Below are positions 12,401 through 27,400 of a DNA stretch of 64,000 bases, piece after piece. Positions within the stretch are counted from its first letter, which is position 1. Each line of letters opens with the position of its first letter. The position numbers and the translations under genes are program-made. Source of the stretch: Cladorhizidae sp. MBARI D1340-BT2 (Eukaryota; Porifera; Demospongiae; Poecilosclerida; Cladorhizidae); NCBI GenBank assembly GCA_028752905.1, contig JAQNBH010000015.1:9867622-9931621 (forward strand), written 5' to 3'. The notes beneath the pieces are model-generated. The model searched no databases and was not told where the DNA came from. It worked only from the letters and a program-made list of their open reading frames with translations.

Positions 12401-15400
12401 GGTTGAAGTATACTGGACACTTGGCATCATGGTTGAAGTATACTAGACACTTGGCATCATGGTTGAAGTATACTGGACACTTGGCATCATGGTTGAAGTA
12501 TACTAGACACTTGGCATCATGGTTGAAGTATACTAGACACTTGGCATCATGGTTGAAGTATACTAGACACTTGGCATCATGGTTGAAGTATACTAGACAC
12601 TTGGCATCATGGTTGAAGTATACTAGACACTTGGCATCATGGTTGAAGTATACTAGACACTTGTCATCATGGTTGAAGTATACTAGACACTTGGCATCAT
12701 GGTTGAAGTATACTGGACACTTGGCATCATGGTTGAAGTATACTAGACACTTGGCATCATGGTTGAAGTATACTAGACACTTGGCATCATGGTTGAAGTA
12801 TACTAGACACTTGGCATCATGGTTGAAGTATACTAGACACTTGGCATCATGGTTGAAGTATACTGGACACTTGGCATCATGGTTGAAGTATACTAGACAC
12901 TTGGCATCATGGTTGAAGTATACTAGACACTTGGCATCATGGTTGAAGTATACTAGACACTTGGCATCATGGTTGAAGTATACTAGACACTTGGCATCAT
13001 GGTTGAAGTATACTAGACACTTGGCATCATGGTTGAAGTATACTAGACACTTGGCATCATGGTTGAAGTATACTAGACACTTGGCATCATGGTTGAAGTA
13101 TACTAGACACTTGGCATCATGGTTGAAGTATACTGGACACTTGGCATCATGGTTGAAGTATACTAGACACTTGGCATCATGGTTGAAGTATACTAGACAC
13201 TTGGCATCATGGTTGAAGTATACTAGACACTTGGCATCATGGTTGAAGTATACTGGACACTTGGCATCATGGTTGAAGTATACTAGACACTTGGCATCAT
13301 GGTTGAAGTATACTAGACACTTGGCATCATGGTTGAAGTATACTAGACACTTGGCATCATGGTTGAAGTATACTAGACACTTGGCATCATGGTTGAAGTA
13401 TACTAGACACTTGGCATCATGGTTGAAGTATACTAGACACTTGGCATCATGGTTGAAGTATACTAGACACTTGGCATCATGGTTGAAGTATACTAGACAC
13501 TTGGCATCATGGTTGAAGTATACTAGACACTTGTCATCATGGTTGAAGTATACTGGACACTTGGCATCATGGTTGAAGTATACTAGACACTTGGCATCAT
13601 GGTTGAAGTATACTAGACACTTGGCATCATGGTTGAAGAATACTAGACACTTGGCATCATGGTTGAAGTATACTGGACACTTGGCATCATGGTTGAAGTA
13701 TACTGGACACTTGGCATCATGGTTGAAGTATACTGGACACTTGGCATCATGGTTGAAGTATACTGGACACTTGGCATCATGGTTGAAGTATACTAGACAC
13801 TTGGCATCATGGTTGAAGTATACTAGACACTTGGCATCATGGTTGAAGTATACTAGACACTTGGCATCATGGTTGAAGTATACTAGACACTTGGCATCAT
13901 GGTTGAAGTATACTAGACACTTGGCACATGGTTGAAGTATACTGGACACTTGGCATCATGGTTGAAGTATACTAGACACTTGGCATCATGGTTGAAGTAT
14001 ACTAGACACTTGGCACATGGTTGAAGTATACTAGACACTTGGCATCATGGTTGAAGTATACTAGACACTTGGCATCATGGTTGAAGTATACTAGACACTT
14101 GGCATCATGGTTGAAGTATACTAGACACTTGGCATCATGGTTGAAGTATACTAGACACTTGGCATCATGGTTGAAGTATACTAGACACTTGGCATCATGG
14201 TTGAAGTATACTAGACACTTGGCATCATGGTTGAAGTATACTAGACACTTGGCATCATGGTTGAAGTATACTGGACACTTGGCATCATGGTTGAAGTATA
14301 CTAGACACTTGGCATCATGGTTGAAGTATACTGGACACTTGGCATCATGGTTGAAGTATACTAGACACTTGGCATCATGGTTGAAGTATACTAGACACTT
14401 GGCATCATGGTTGAAGTATACTAGACACTTGGCATCATGGTTGAAGTATACTGGACACTTGGCATCATGGTTGAAGTATACTAGACACTTGGCATCATGG
14501 TTGAAGTATACTAGACACTTGGCATCATGGTTGAAGTATACTAGACACTTGGCATCATGGTTGAAGTATACTAGACACTTGGCATCATGGTTGAGGAATA
14601 CTAGACACTTGGCATCATGGTTGAAGTATACTAACTTGGTTTCCCTCGCTCAGCGTGTAGCAGAACCTGTTATAGCTGGGGTTCAAGGAGCAGGCTTACA
14701 ATCAAGTCCAAGTATTCAGCGGGATACGTGATACCAGATTAGAAGAGGACATGTCACGCCCACACGGCAGACATGATCAGTTCTGACTCACTCGGTGGCC
14801 TGGGTAGCTGGCTCACCACCTTGGAACTGAATTGGATGTTGGTGATACTGGCTTCCCCTCCAAACTGACCACCAGGACTTTGAGATACACATGGATCCTT
14901 CACCACATGGCAGCTTAGCAGTGCCACTGTCTTGAGCTAGGCAGGACCACTGATGGTGCCCATTATATGGGTGTGGTATTTTGAACAAGGTCAGCAGTAG
15001 CTTAGCTTGCATTTGTATACACTTCTAATAGCAAGTTCACTTACACAGCATTGCTGATCCACATGCAACTCACCTGCCTCAACAAGTCTACTTGCACAGC
15101 ATTGCTGATCCACATGCAACACACCTGCTTCAACAAGTCTACTTGCACAGCATAGCTGATCCACATTCAACTAGCCTGCCTCAACAAGTTTACTTGCACA
15201 GCATAGCTGATCCACATTCAACTAGCCTGCCTCAACAAGTTTACTTCCACAGCATAGCTGATCCACATTCAACTAGCCTGCCTCAACAAGTTTACTTCCA
15301 CAGCATAGCTGATCCACATTCAACTAGCCTGCCTCAACAAGTTTACTTCCACAGCATAGCTGATCCACATTCAACACACCTGCCTCAACAAGTCCACCTC

Positions 15401-18400
15401 CACAGCATTGCTGATCCACATGCAACTAGCCTGCCTCAACAAGTTTACTTCCACAGCATAGCTGATCCACATTCAACTAGCCTGCCTCAACAAGTTTACT
15501 TCCACAGCATAGCTGATCCACATTCAACTAGCCTGCCTCAACAAGTTTACTTCCACAGCATAGCTGATCCACATTCAACACACCTGCTTCAACAAGTCTA
15601 CCTCCACAGCATTGCTGATCCACATGCAACACACCTGCTTCAACAAGTCTACTTCCACAGCATTGCTGATCCACATTCAACTAGCCTGCTTCAACAAGTC
15701 TACTTGCACAGCATTGCTGATCCACATGCAACTAGCCTGCCTCAACTCTTGCTTACCCAGCATGCATCCTGAATGCACAACCTTCCTGGTGTGAGCATAA
15801 GTTACTGATAAAAGAAATGCTTGCTGGGTTGTTCTGGAGTTCTCGTGACGTATTGTGGTGTGTGTGGCTGACGTCACGTTGTTGCGGTATCGGTATTGAG
15901 CCGCTATCTGCAAGTTCTTCTGGCGTACACACGTACTGTACATGACCAGCGGTCTAGGGCTGCTCTGGAATGTTGTTAGCCCTGCCCATTTCCCCCGGCT
16001 TTGTTTACTGTTCTCTCACATTCTGTCCCCAAATGGGAAGTGCTTAATTAATAAAGGCCGGTTAAGTTTGTGGGTGTTGGGGCTGGTTGAGTTGTGTAGT
16101 GTCTGGAAAGAAATTATCCACTAGATCTGGAGCTCTTTTGCATTGACCTTCCTCCTGGTGTAGGCCATGAATTTTGAGAAATTGGCTGTTGTGCTTTGCG
16201 AAACTCTTGATAGCCATATCCTTCCCTAGTAACAGTGCAAAACTTCACTGCAATATCTCCAAGGTGACCACCAAAAAAAATGATTCAAAGGTCAAGGGGT
16301 CAGTTCAGGTCAGTTCACGCAAAACCAAATGAAAAGTTCTCTTCTGGATAAGCTGCTGGCAACAAATATGCTGCACGATGACCGTGTTACGTCTACGTGT
16401 GATCCTGATGAGGAGGAGGAGGAGTCGAACCTTACCCCTGGAGGACCAGTGTGGGGCGGGATCAAGTAGGATCATAGACCCACTTGGTATAAATTTCTCT
16501 CTAGCAGCTAGACTTTAGCAGTTATAATTTGTCGGCAATGAAGTGGTGACTGTTGGGAGGCGAAGACAAAAGTCACGGCAGCTCTTCTGGGATGTGATGG
16601 GGCTTTGGCTGACTATAAATTCAAAGGCTTGACGGTCTAGTAATAGTGTTCTGCATTTTTCTAGTGATCTTATGGGAAAGGATTTGAGCTTCAAAAACCG
16701 GTTCACAATACGATGCTCGTCCAAGTTCACAATACACAACAACATAACGATATGGAAGCAATCTCGGACTTTGACTCCGCGTCAATGGACAGCAGCAACT
16801 GCGGAGGTGATTGTGGATGAGCTATAGTTACGTATGTACCATTGCTAATACGTACCTACACCTGGTAGGAAGGTATTGCACTAACCAGGTTACGCTGATA
16901 ATAACTAGGCTAGCTAGCTAGCTATCTACATTACTACCAGCCAGTAAGACAACGTATCAAAACTAGTAGCTACTCAAGTGCTGTAGGCAGATTAGGTTCC
17001 AAAGGCACTAGACTTAGATATGTAACACTTTCAACTTTGACTTTCCATCTGTTTCCAGGCATATGGTACTTTGCCCTGTATGCTTTAGCAAACAATTGCC
17101 ACAAGCAGTACGAGATCTTCCGGGCTCCAATGAGTTGTCCACGTCCACAGACGCCATAATGTTTACTTGAAGCGAAACAGCAGTTCATCACATGATAAAA
17201 TTTTAGCATTTTGATTTGTCAGATGCTCAACGCAGTGGAATAGAACCTGATCCTACTCCATCGTATTGCATCATCGTATTGTTGCCGGTTCACTGTGTGA
17301 TGATACGATATGATATAATGGGAGAGCGTCCTATTGTGAACCAGCCTTAGGTAAAGACTTTTTCCATTCTGTAGCTGCAAGTTGGCAGTTATTGTTTGTT
17401 CAAAAGCAGCCGCTTACAAAGGTCTGAAATTTGTTAGCAACATTACAATGATATTCATCATTACAATGATATTCATCATTACAATGATATTCATAACTGT
17501 GTTCACTGTTGCATGTAACCATACTTAATTAACCGCAGGATGTTATCACGTGATTGTCAGGAAGTTTAGTTAACTCGTCTTCTTGCTAGCATTTTCTTGA
17601 CTCAACTCGCTAGCATTTTCTTGACTCAACTCACTATGAGAAAGGTCAATGCTCGGGGGTGGTATTTTGAGCTCTTCTCCCCCCCCCACCCCCCCCCTCC
17701 TCCTGTCTTGCTTCCTCTCGCCTTTTGTCTGGTTGGTTCGTTCTAGAGCAACGTATACAAGGAGTTGGTGAAGCCAGTGCAGAAATCGGAGGACCTCCAG
17801 GAGTCTTGTGAGTAAAACAACAAAACACACACACACCACACACACCACTAGACACACACACACACACACACACACCAACCCCTTGCTGAATTACAGTAAT
17901 TACAGGTAATTAGCTGCTTGGAATTCACATGAATGGAATTGATTATCAAGCTACATGTATACATAACATACAAGCATACATAAGTGCTGTATTTGTTATG
18001 CGCTATCGACCGATCTGCGCCATCGATAGATCGTGCTGCGCTATCTATGGATCATTCGTTAGCGCAGTAATCGGTAGATTGCGCAAGATGCCCGTATCAT
18101 GTGGTAAGCGAGATTAGCCTGAGCCTGAGCCCTAGCCCCAGCCCTAGCCCTAGCCCTATCAGTCGATGGACGAGACCTTGTGCGATCTACTGATTACTGC
18201 ACTAACGAAGGATCCATAGATAGCACAGCGCAATCTAACGATGGCGCAGATCAGTCGATAGCGCATGACATATACATGATATGCATATACATACTCACAC
18301 ACACACACACACACACACAATCACAATCACAATCACACACACACAATCAATTCCCCACACAATTATTACCTTATACGATTAAAAAAATATTGAGCTTTGA

Positions 18401-21400
18401 CTTGCATAATGTTTTTGTTTCATCTGGTACAGTTGACAAGACCTTCAGTCTGGCCACTCCCATGCTGCAGTCGGACAAGGAGTTGCCGCAGCCTGCCATC
18501 TTCTGTGGGACGCTCAAAGCCTACCAGCTGAAGGGCATGAACTGGTTGGCAAACCTCTATGACCAGGGCATCAACGGGATCCTGGCCGACGAGATGGGCC
18601 TGGGAAAGACCGTGGAGAGTGTGGCTTTCATGGCCCACCTGGCCGAGGTATATCCTTCTTGTTCTGAGCAAAGTGGGAGAGGAGTGAGGATGGTGTGTGG
18701 AATGGTATGATTAGTTCCAGTTAACATACCCACATGTGGGTGAAAAGAGCAAATTTCTAGTAAAGTGCCACTTGCTGGCATTCGGGGGCACTAGCTGGTG
18801 TAAAGTGTGTGACTTGCTGGCATTGGGGGGGGGGGGGGGGGGTACGTGCTGGTAATGGGAGGCACTGGCTGGTGTAAAGTGCCACTTGCTGATATTTAGC
18901 TGGTGTAAAGAGCCACTTGCTGACATTGTGGGGGGGGGGCATTAGCTGGTGTCAAGTGCCAGCAAGTGTCAAGTGGATTCTGTCTTCCCGACTGACTATT
19001 GGTAGTAAGTGTTACAGAGTGTTACATGTTTGGCTGTCCAATAGCTTGCCAGATGTGGAGGCATATTGCAGCACAGCAAAGATTATAAATATATATTTAA
19101 AATGTGGCTGTGTACCAGTTGTACCATGACCTGCACCTATAAGAAACTGCTTACAAAGGCACAGTGCTTGTTAAGCAGCTGCTTTTTTACTGCTTGCTAT
19201 TCTTGCTGCCCTGCCTAACAACCAGGTAGCTCTTGCTCCCTGTGAAAGTGTTAATGCTACGTCTATTCCACCATAAATGTGCACTAGAACTCAAGTCTAT
19301 TTCAGACCCCAGGTGTCCACGCTGTGTTTATTGGGAAAACCAGCCGTGTGGCGCCTTTTGGGCAGAGCTGAGAAGAGCAGAAGTAGTGATATCTCTGGCA
19401 AATAATTTTATAGTGCTGAGCTGTGTTGTGCGCACAGTACAAGGTGTCTCACTGCTGTGGTGCTGTGAGTAGTCCCGGGATACGTATCTATGGAGGTCCA
19501 AAGTTCAAAGCTGTTAACCACCTAATCCCGACCCTAGCATCCCTAGCATCCCTCCCTAGTGTCCCTCCCTAGTGTCCCTCCCTAATGTCCCTCCCTAGTA
19601 TCCCTCCCTAGTATCCCTCCCTAGTATCCCTCCCTAGTATCCCTCCCTAGTATCCCTCCCTAGTGTCACTCCCTAGTGTCCCTCCCTAGTATCCTTCCTA
19701 TAGTATCCCTCCCTAGTATCCTCCCTAGTGTCCCTCCATAGTATCCCTCCCTAGTATCCCTCCCTAGTATCCCTCCCTAGTATCCCTCCCTAGTATCCCT
19801 CCCTAGTAGTATCCCTAGCCATAGTAGTATCCCTAGCCATAGTATCCCTAGCCCTAGCATCCCTAGCCCTAGCATCCCTAGCCCTAGCCAGTATATTAAG
19901 TGGGAAAGAACTTTGGACATGCACAAATGATGGCCACAGCGTGACTGATGATCGCAGCGTCTATGGCGGCATGGAAAGGAATGCACCTGGTGATGACGAA
20001 GGAAGCCTTGACAATGACTTGGATCATACTATGTCCACTCAAAAGCAGCCCCCAGGAAGTTGTGTATTCTACAAACATGTATAAATTCAAACAGGCACTT
20101 GGTGGGTAAAGCAGCTGCTGTGGTTAGCTTTATTTAGGCTTCAGAGGGATGACCTTATATCCTGGGTGTTTGCAAGCATCCCCTGATGTCTCTAGCCATA
20201 CCCCCTAGCCTGGGAACACCCTTATAGCTCTGACCCTAGCTCCAACCCCTACCTAGAATACCAAGCCCCAAGAAATACCTCTCCATGCTCTTAGAATAGT
20301 TGCCCTAGCCTTGCAATGCTCCTGGCCCTAGCACTGTAGCTGGGTTCCATGTTGTATAGCCCGTCAACCTCACTAGGGACCCCCCCGAGAAGTACCTCTG
20401 GATTCTCTGGATTCTCAGGATGACCTAGGAAAGGTGACATGTATGGTATGTTGTCAATCAGTCTTCATTGTGATTCCCCAAAGGTAACAGCGGACCATAT
20501 CCTTGCCACAGGAAGGTTGGCATTAGCCAAAAACATTCATGCAAATACCAAGCTTACAACGATTTCCTTTGTACTGGACATAGAAGGAAGCAAATCTGGC
20601 CTGTGTATGGCAACCATAATTGACCAATGTGTTTGTGGAAAGAGGTCTTTTCCATTGATTGTTAAGGACTTTAGTTATTGCTGTTAGGTGTTATCAGATA
20701 TATTCCCCTATGAGAGGGTTAATTGTGTGTTGAAAGGGTGAGTGTTAATGAGGGTGTTGGGAGGGTTAAGTGTGGATAGTGAAGGGGTTGATGTGGGTGA
20801 GGAGATGGTTAAATGCTAGTGTTGAAAAGTGTTGGATACATGGTTAGAGGGTTAAATGTGGATGGGAAGAGTGTTTAATATTGGCATTGAGGGTTAAATG
20901 TGGATGGGGAAAATGATTAATATGTGCAGTGAGGGTTAAATGTGGATGGGAAGAGGGTTCGATGTGGGCAGTGAGGGTTAAATGTGGGTGGGGAGAGGGT
21001 CCAATGTGGGCAGTGAGGGTTAAATGTGGGTGGGGAGAGGGTCCAATGTGGGCAGTGAGGGTTAAATGTGGGTGGGGAGAGGGTCCAATGTGGGCAGTGA
21101 GGGTTAAATGTGGGTGGGGAGAGGGTCCAATGTGGACAGTGAGGGTTAAATGTGGGTGGGGAGAGGGTTAAATGTGGGTGGGGAGAGGGTTAAATGTGGG
21201 TGGGGAGCGGGTTCAATGTGGGCAGTGAGGGTTAAATGTTGGTGATGAGTGTTACATGTCAGTGGATGAATGAAGTAGTGGGCAAGGGACAATGTGTGTG
21301 TTTCAGAGAGAAGGGAAGGTATGTGTGGAAGTGGGTCAATAAGTTGGAATGCTGTGCTGCTCTCCTCCCCTCTCTCTGCCCCTGCAGCACCAGGGCATCT

Positions 21401-24400
21401 GGGGCCCCTTCCTGGTGGTCTCTCCCGCGTCAACACTGCACAACTGGCAGCAAGAGTGCACCAGATTCGTCCCCAAGTTCAAGGTACGAGCATCAACAAA
21501 GAACGAGTTTGATTTACAGAATTACTAACATCGCATTAATTTCATGTTCAGTGTTCGACACGTTTGCTCCTGTAACTGATCCCACCTGCACATCACATGA
21601 TCCCACCTGCCACATCACATGATCCCACCTGCCACATCACATGATCCCACCTGCCATGTCACATGATCTCACCTGTCATACCTACCTTTCATTTCATGAT
21701 CCTAACTGACACGTCACATGATCCCACCTGTCATTTCATGATCTTAAGCACATCACTACAGCCATTCAACATCTGCACCTGCAACAACAGCAACAAAACA
21801 ATGGCAATCATAATAAGCTACTGCATGAACAATAACCAGTCAACCAACCCTCACAGGGTTAACTGCCATATTGCATGATCTCACCTGCTACTATGATCCA
21901 CCTGCCACATCACATGATCCCACCTGCCACATCACATGATCCCACCCACCTGTCACAGCACATGATCTCACCTGCCACATCAGATGATCCCACCTGCCAC
22001 ATCACATGATCCCACCTGCCTCATCACATGATCCCACCTGCCACATCACATGATCCCACATGTCACATCACATGATCCCACCCACCTGTCACAGCACATG
22101 ATCTCACCTGCCACATCAGATGATCCCACATCACATGATACCACCTGCCACAACACTTGATCCCACCTGCCACATCACATGATCCAACATCACATGGTCC
22201 CAGATCATATGATACCACCTGACACAACACATGATCCCACCTGCCACATCACATGATCCCACTTGCCGCATCAGATGATATCACCTGCCACATCACATGA
22301 CCCCACCTGCCACATCACATGATCCCACCTGTCATATCACACAATCCCATGCTACAGCACATGATCCCACCTGCCGCATCAAATGATCCACCTGTCACAT
22401 CACATGATCCCATCCATCACATCACATGATCCCACCTATTATTTCACACACTCCCACCAGACCCTGCCTTATTGGGGCAGTCCTCACGAGCGTAAAATCA
22501 TCAGGAAATACTGGAACCAGAAGCTGCTGTACAATGAGAACGCTCCTTTTCATGTGCTCATAACCAGCTACCAGCTGGTGGTCCAGGACGTGAAGTACTT
22601 CCAGCGAGTCAAATGGCAGTACATGGTTCTGGATGAGGCCCAAGCCATCAAGAGCAGCAATAGGTAGGCATCGTGTGTGGCAGGATCTAAGGTGTCCGTT
22701 GTATTATGTGTGTGGCAGGATCTAAGGTGTCTGTTGTAGCCATTAAGAGCAGTAGCAGGTGGAACATGCATATGTGTGTGGCAGGATCTAAGGTGTCTGT
22801 TGTAGCCATTAAGAGCAGTAACAGGTGGAACATGCATATGTGTGTGGCAGGATCTAAGGTGTCCGTTGTAATATTTTGACACATGTGCTGCACATGTAGT
22901 TTCAGTCATTGTATCAGGTCATCAGGTCAAAGAACAGATTTACCGGCAGAATGGAGCTTGAATCAGCTCTTAACTCTTCAGGGACGATAGTGGATATACC
23001 TGCATATGTGTGGGTTTCACTAGTGGATATACCTGCATATGTGTGGGTTTCACTAGTGGATATACCTGCATATGTGTGGGTTTCACTAGTGGATGTACCT
23101 GCATATGTGTGGGTTTCACTAGTGGATATACTTGCATATGTGTGGGTTTCACTTGTGGATATACCCTGCATATGTGTGGGTTTCACTAGTGGATATACCT
23201 GCATATGTGTGGGTTTCACTAGTGGATATACCTGCATATGTGTGGGTTTCACTAGTGGATATACCCTGCATATGTGTGGGTTTCACTAGTGGATATACCT
23301 GCATATGTGTGGGTTTCACTACTGGATATACCTGCATATGTGTGGGTTTCACTAGTGGATATACCTGCATATGTGTGGGTTTCACTAGTGGATATACCTG
23401 CATATGTGTGGGGTTCACTAGTGGATATACCTGCATATGTGTGGGTTTCACTAGTGGATGTACCTGCATATGTGTGGGTTTCACTTGTGGATATACCTGC
23501 ACAAAGGTCGCAATAGGTTGCCATTACTAAAAATCTTCCTAGAGCTTGCACGATGAAGTCTAACTCAAGCTGTTATCTAGCAAGGCTGCATCCAATCCTG
23601 ATCTACTAGAATAACACTGCATATGTGTTGAAATCGAGAGGTTCATAGCCACAGGCGTCATCATTGAAATGCGAGATTCACAGTGACAGGCATCGTCGAC
23701 TTCGACAAGAAGCAAAAGACTAAGTAGCTGCTAGCCATAGCTGAAGGCATGCAAATGATTTCACACATAAAAGTGGAAGTGCTCTGAGAGAGAATCATTG
23801 CCTGCCGTACAAGAGCTTGAAGATGGAGGTACCAGTTAGCTAAGAGCTAAAATGACTGCTACGGCCGTTGGCCTAAACATTAGCGAACTAGAGGAGCAAA
23901 AAAGAAAGCATTCCAAGTGTTTTGTTTACTTTTACTGTTGCTAGGCTACCACAAAGAAGGCACCCTCGACTCTTGCTGCTGCTACGTCACATGACTAATA
24001 AATAAATGTCCGTCACCAATTTTGGTCCCTAAAGACATTCCAATTTTTGAAGAGTGTATTTTCAAGAGCATGTATGTGTATATGCTGTCAAGTACACAGT
24101 CAGTGCCCATTCGTGCTTAATTGCTTCACCGCCATAAACACGTATGGCGTGTTTTTTTGTGCATGGCCAGATAGAGCCCTCAAGCCACAAAGAAGGCACC
24201 CTCGACTCTTGCTGCTGCTACTACGTCACATGACTAATAAATAAATGTCCGTCACCAATTTTGGTCCCTAAAGACATTCGTGTTTTTTTGTGCATGGACT
24301 GCGACCAAAAAGTAATGTATATATAATTATATGTTCAAGCTATGGACTCGCTAAATATATCTGAGCATGCCCAGTGCTCTGCTTGAGCTGGATTTAAAAT

Positions 24401-27400
24401 ATCAAACTTTTAATGTGTAGGTAACTAAGGTAATCGTAACGTCAAACTCACCTCTTCGAACAGGAAAAATGGCGTCTGGGCTGAATGTGGACGATGTTTT
24501 GGTGATTCTGGTTAACGACGATTTTGGACTCACTGCAAGTTGAAAGTAGTGACGAGGAATGAGAACGGGTGTTTGCCCACCATGGGCAACATGCTAGAGA
24601 CCAGGAGGAACTAGCAGATGTTTGCCCACCATGGACAACATGCTAGAGACCAGGAGGAACTAGCAGATGTGTGCCTACCATGGACAACACACTAGAGACC
24701 AGGAGGAACTAGCAGATGTGTGCCTACCATGGACAACATGCTAGAGACCAGGAGGAACTAGCAGATGTGTGCCTACCATGGGCAACATGCTAGTGACCAG
24801 GAGGAACTAGCAGATGTGTGCCTACCATGGACAACATGCTAGAGACCAGGAGGAACTAGCAGATGTGTGCCTACCATGCACAACATGCTAGAGACCAGGA
24901 GGAACTAGCAGATGTGTGCCTACCATGGGCAACATGCTAGTGACCAGGAGGAACTAGCAGATGTGTGCCTACCATGGACAACATGCTAGAGACCAGGAGG
25001 AACTAGCAGATGTGTGCCTACCATGGGCACCATGCTAGTGACCAGGAGGAACTAGCAGATGTGTGCCTACCATGGACAACATGCTAGAGACCAGGAGGAA
25101 CTAGCAGATGTGTGCCTACCATGGACAACATGCTAGTGACCAGGAGGAACTAGCAGATGTGTGCCTACCATGGACAACACACTAGAGACCAGGAGGAACT
25201 AGCAGATGTGTGCCTACCATGGACAACATGCTAGTGACCAGGAGGAACTAGCAGATGTGTGCCTACCATGGACAACATGCTAGAGACCAGGAGGAACTAG
25301 CAGATGTGTGCCTACCATGGACAACATACTAGAGACCAGGAGGAACTAGCAGATGTGTGCCTACCATGGGCAACATGCTAGTGACCAGGAGGAACTAGCA
25401 GATGTGTGCCTACCATGGACAACATGCTAGATACCAGGAGGAACTAGCAGATGTGTGCCTACCATGGGCAACATGCTAGTGACCAGGAGGAACTAGCAGA
25501 TGTGTGCCTACCATGGGCAACATGCTAGTGACCAGGAGGAACTAGCAGATGTGTGCCTACCATGGGCAACATGCTAGAGACCAGGAGGAACTAGCAGATG
25601 TGTGCCTACCATGGACAACATGCTAGTGACCAGGAGGAACTAGCAGATGTGTGCCTACCATGGGCAACATGCTAGAGACCAGGAGGAACTAGCAGATGTG
25701 TGCCTACCATGGGCAACACACTAGAGACCAGGAGGAACTAGCAGATGTGTGCCTACCATGGACAACATGCTAGTGACCAGGAGGAACTAGCAGATGTGTG
25801 CCTACCATGGGCAACACACTAGAGACCAGGAGGAACTAGCAGATGTGTGCCTACCATGGACAACATGCTAGTGACCAGGAGGAACTAGCAGATGTGTGCC
25901 TACCATGGACAACATGCTAGTGACCAGGAGGAACTAGCAGATGTGTGCCTACCATGGGCAACACACTAGAGACCAGGAGGAACTAGCAGATGTGTGCCTA
26001 CCATGGACAACATGCTAGAGACCAGGAGGAACTAGCAGATGTGTGCCTACCATGGGCAACATGCTAGAGACCAGGAGGAACTAGCAGATGTGTGCCTACC
26101 ATGGACAACATGCTAGAGACCAGGAGGAACTAGCAGATGTGTGCCTACCATGGGCAACACACTAGAGACCAGGAGGAACTAGCAGATGTGTGCCTACCAT
26201 GGACAACATGCTAGAGACCAGGAGGAACTAGCAGATGTGTGCCTACCATGGACAACATGCTAGTGACCAGGAGGAACTAGCAGATGTGTGCCTACCATGG
26301 ACAACATGCTAGTGACCAGGAGGAACTAGCAGATGTGTGCCTACCATGGACAACACACTAGTGACCAGGAGGAACTAGCAGATGTGTGCCTACCATGGAC
26401 AACACACTAGTGACCAGGAGGAACTAGCAGATGTGTGCCTACCATGGGCAACATGCTAGAGACCAGGAGGAACTAGCAGATGTGTGCCTACCATGGGCAA
26501 CATGCTAGTGACCAGGAGGAACTAGCAGATGTGTGCCTACCATGGGCAACATGCTAGAGACCAGGAGGAACTAGCAGATGTGTGCCTACCATGGGCAACA
26601 TGCTAGAGACCAGGAGGAACTAGCAGCTGTGAGAGAAGTTTTTCCCCCAGGCCAGATATAGTTGTACTGATTTGCCTAGGGGTCTAGATAGGGATGGTGA
26701 AGAACAGGAACAAGAGCTCCCAGGTAAGTAAGTAGCTATGCTTTTAATTATGCTAGCTTAGTGTACTTTTGCTCAAGTACCAATCTGGCTTTTACCCGGG
26801 AACTTGGCGGGCACTAGCTATTGTCAAGCTAGATCTTTATTTAATTAGCTAGCTATACAGACTTGCACACTAGCACTATATACGCCACAAGCTTATGACC
26901 TTCACTCCACTGCCACAGTTGAATGTATGCTTCCTTCACAATCTTTATTCCCTTGCATACTCCACAAGCTTATGACCTTCACTCCACTGCCACAGTTGAA
27001 TGTATGCCCTCCTTCACAATCTTTATTCCCTTGCATACTCCACAAGCTTATGACCTTCACTCTGCTGCCACAGTTGAATGTATGAGGTCCTTCACAATCT
27101 TTATTCCCTTGCATACTCCACAAGCTCTACCACAACCTTCACGTGCTGCCAAGTTGAATGTATGAGGCCCTTCACAATCTTTATTCCCTTGCATACTCCA
27201 CAAGCTTATGACCTTCACTCTGCTGCCACAGTTGAATGTATGAGGTCCTTCACAATCTTTATTCCCTTGCATACTCCACAAGCTTACCACCTTCACTCCA
27301 CTGCCATAGTTGAATGTATGAGGCCCTTCACAATCTTTATTCCCTTGCATACTCCTCAAGCTCTACCACAACCTTCACGTGCTGCCAAGTTGACTCGCTT

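Noticed and set aside
10993..13935. A 980-codon plus-strand open frame and a 989-codon minus-strand frame as repeat-protein genes
   Set aside because: Both are the same 30-bp non-coding array read in two directions; unit length is a multiple of three, frame-shifting deletions occur in the array, and it sits inside an INO80 intron.
9578..14633. CRISPR array or direct-repeat immune locus
   Set aside because: There are no spacers between units, no cas genes, and the context is an animal intron.
26902..27359. Open frames reading [17 protein letters not shown] and their complements
   Set aside because: They are frames of the 78-bp tandem repeat.
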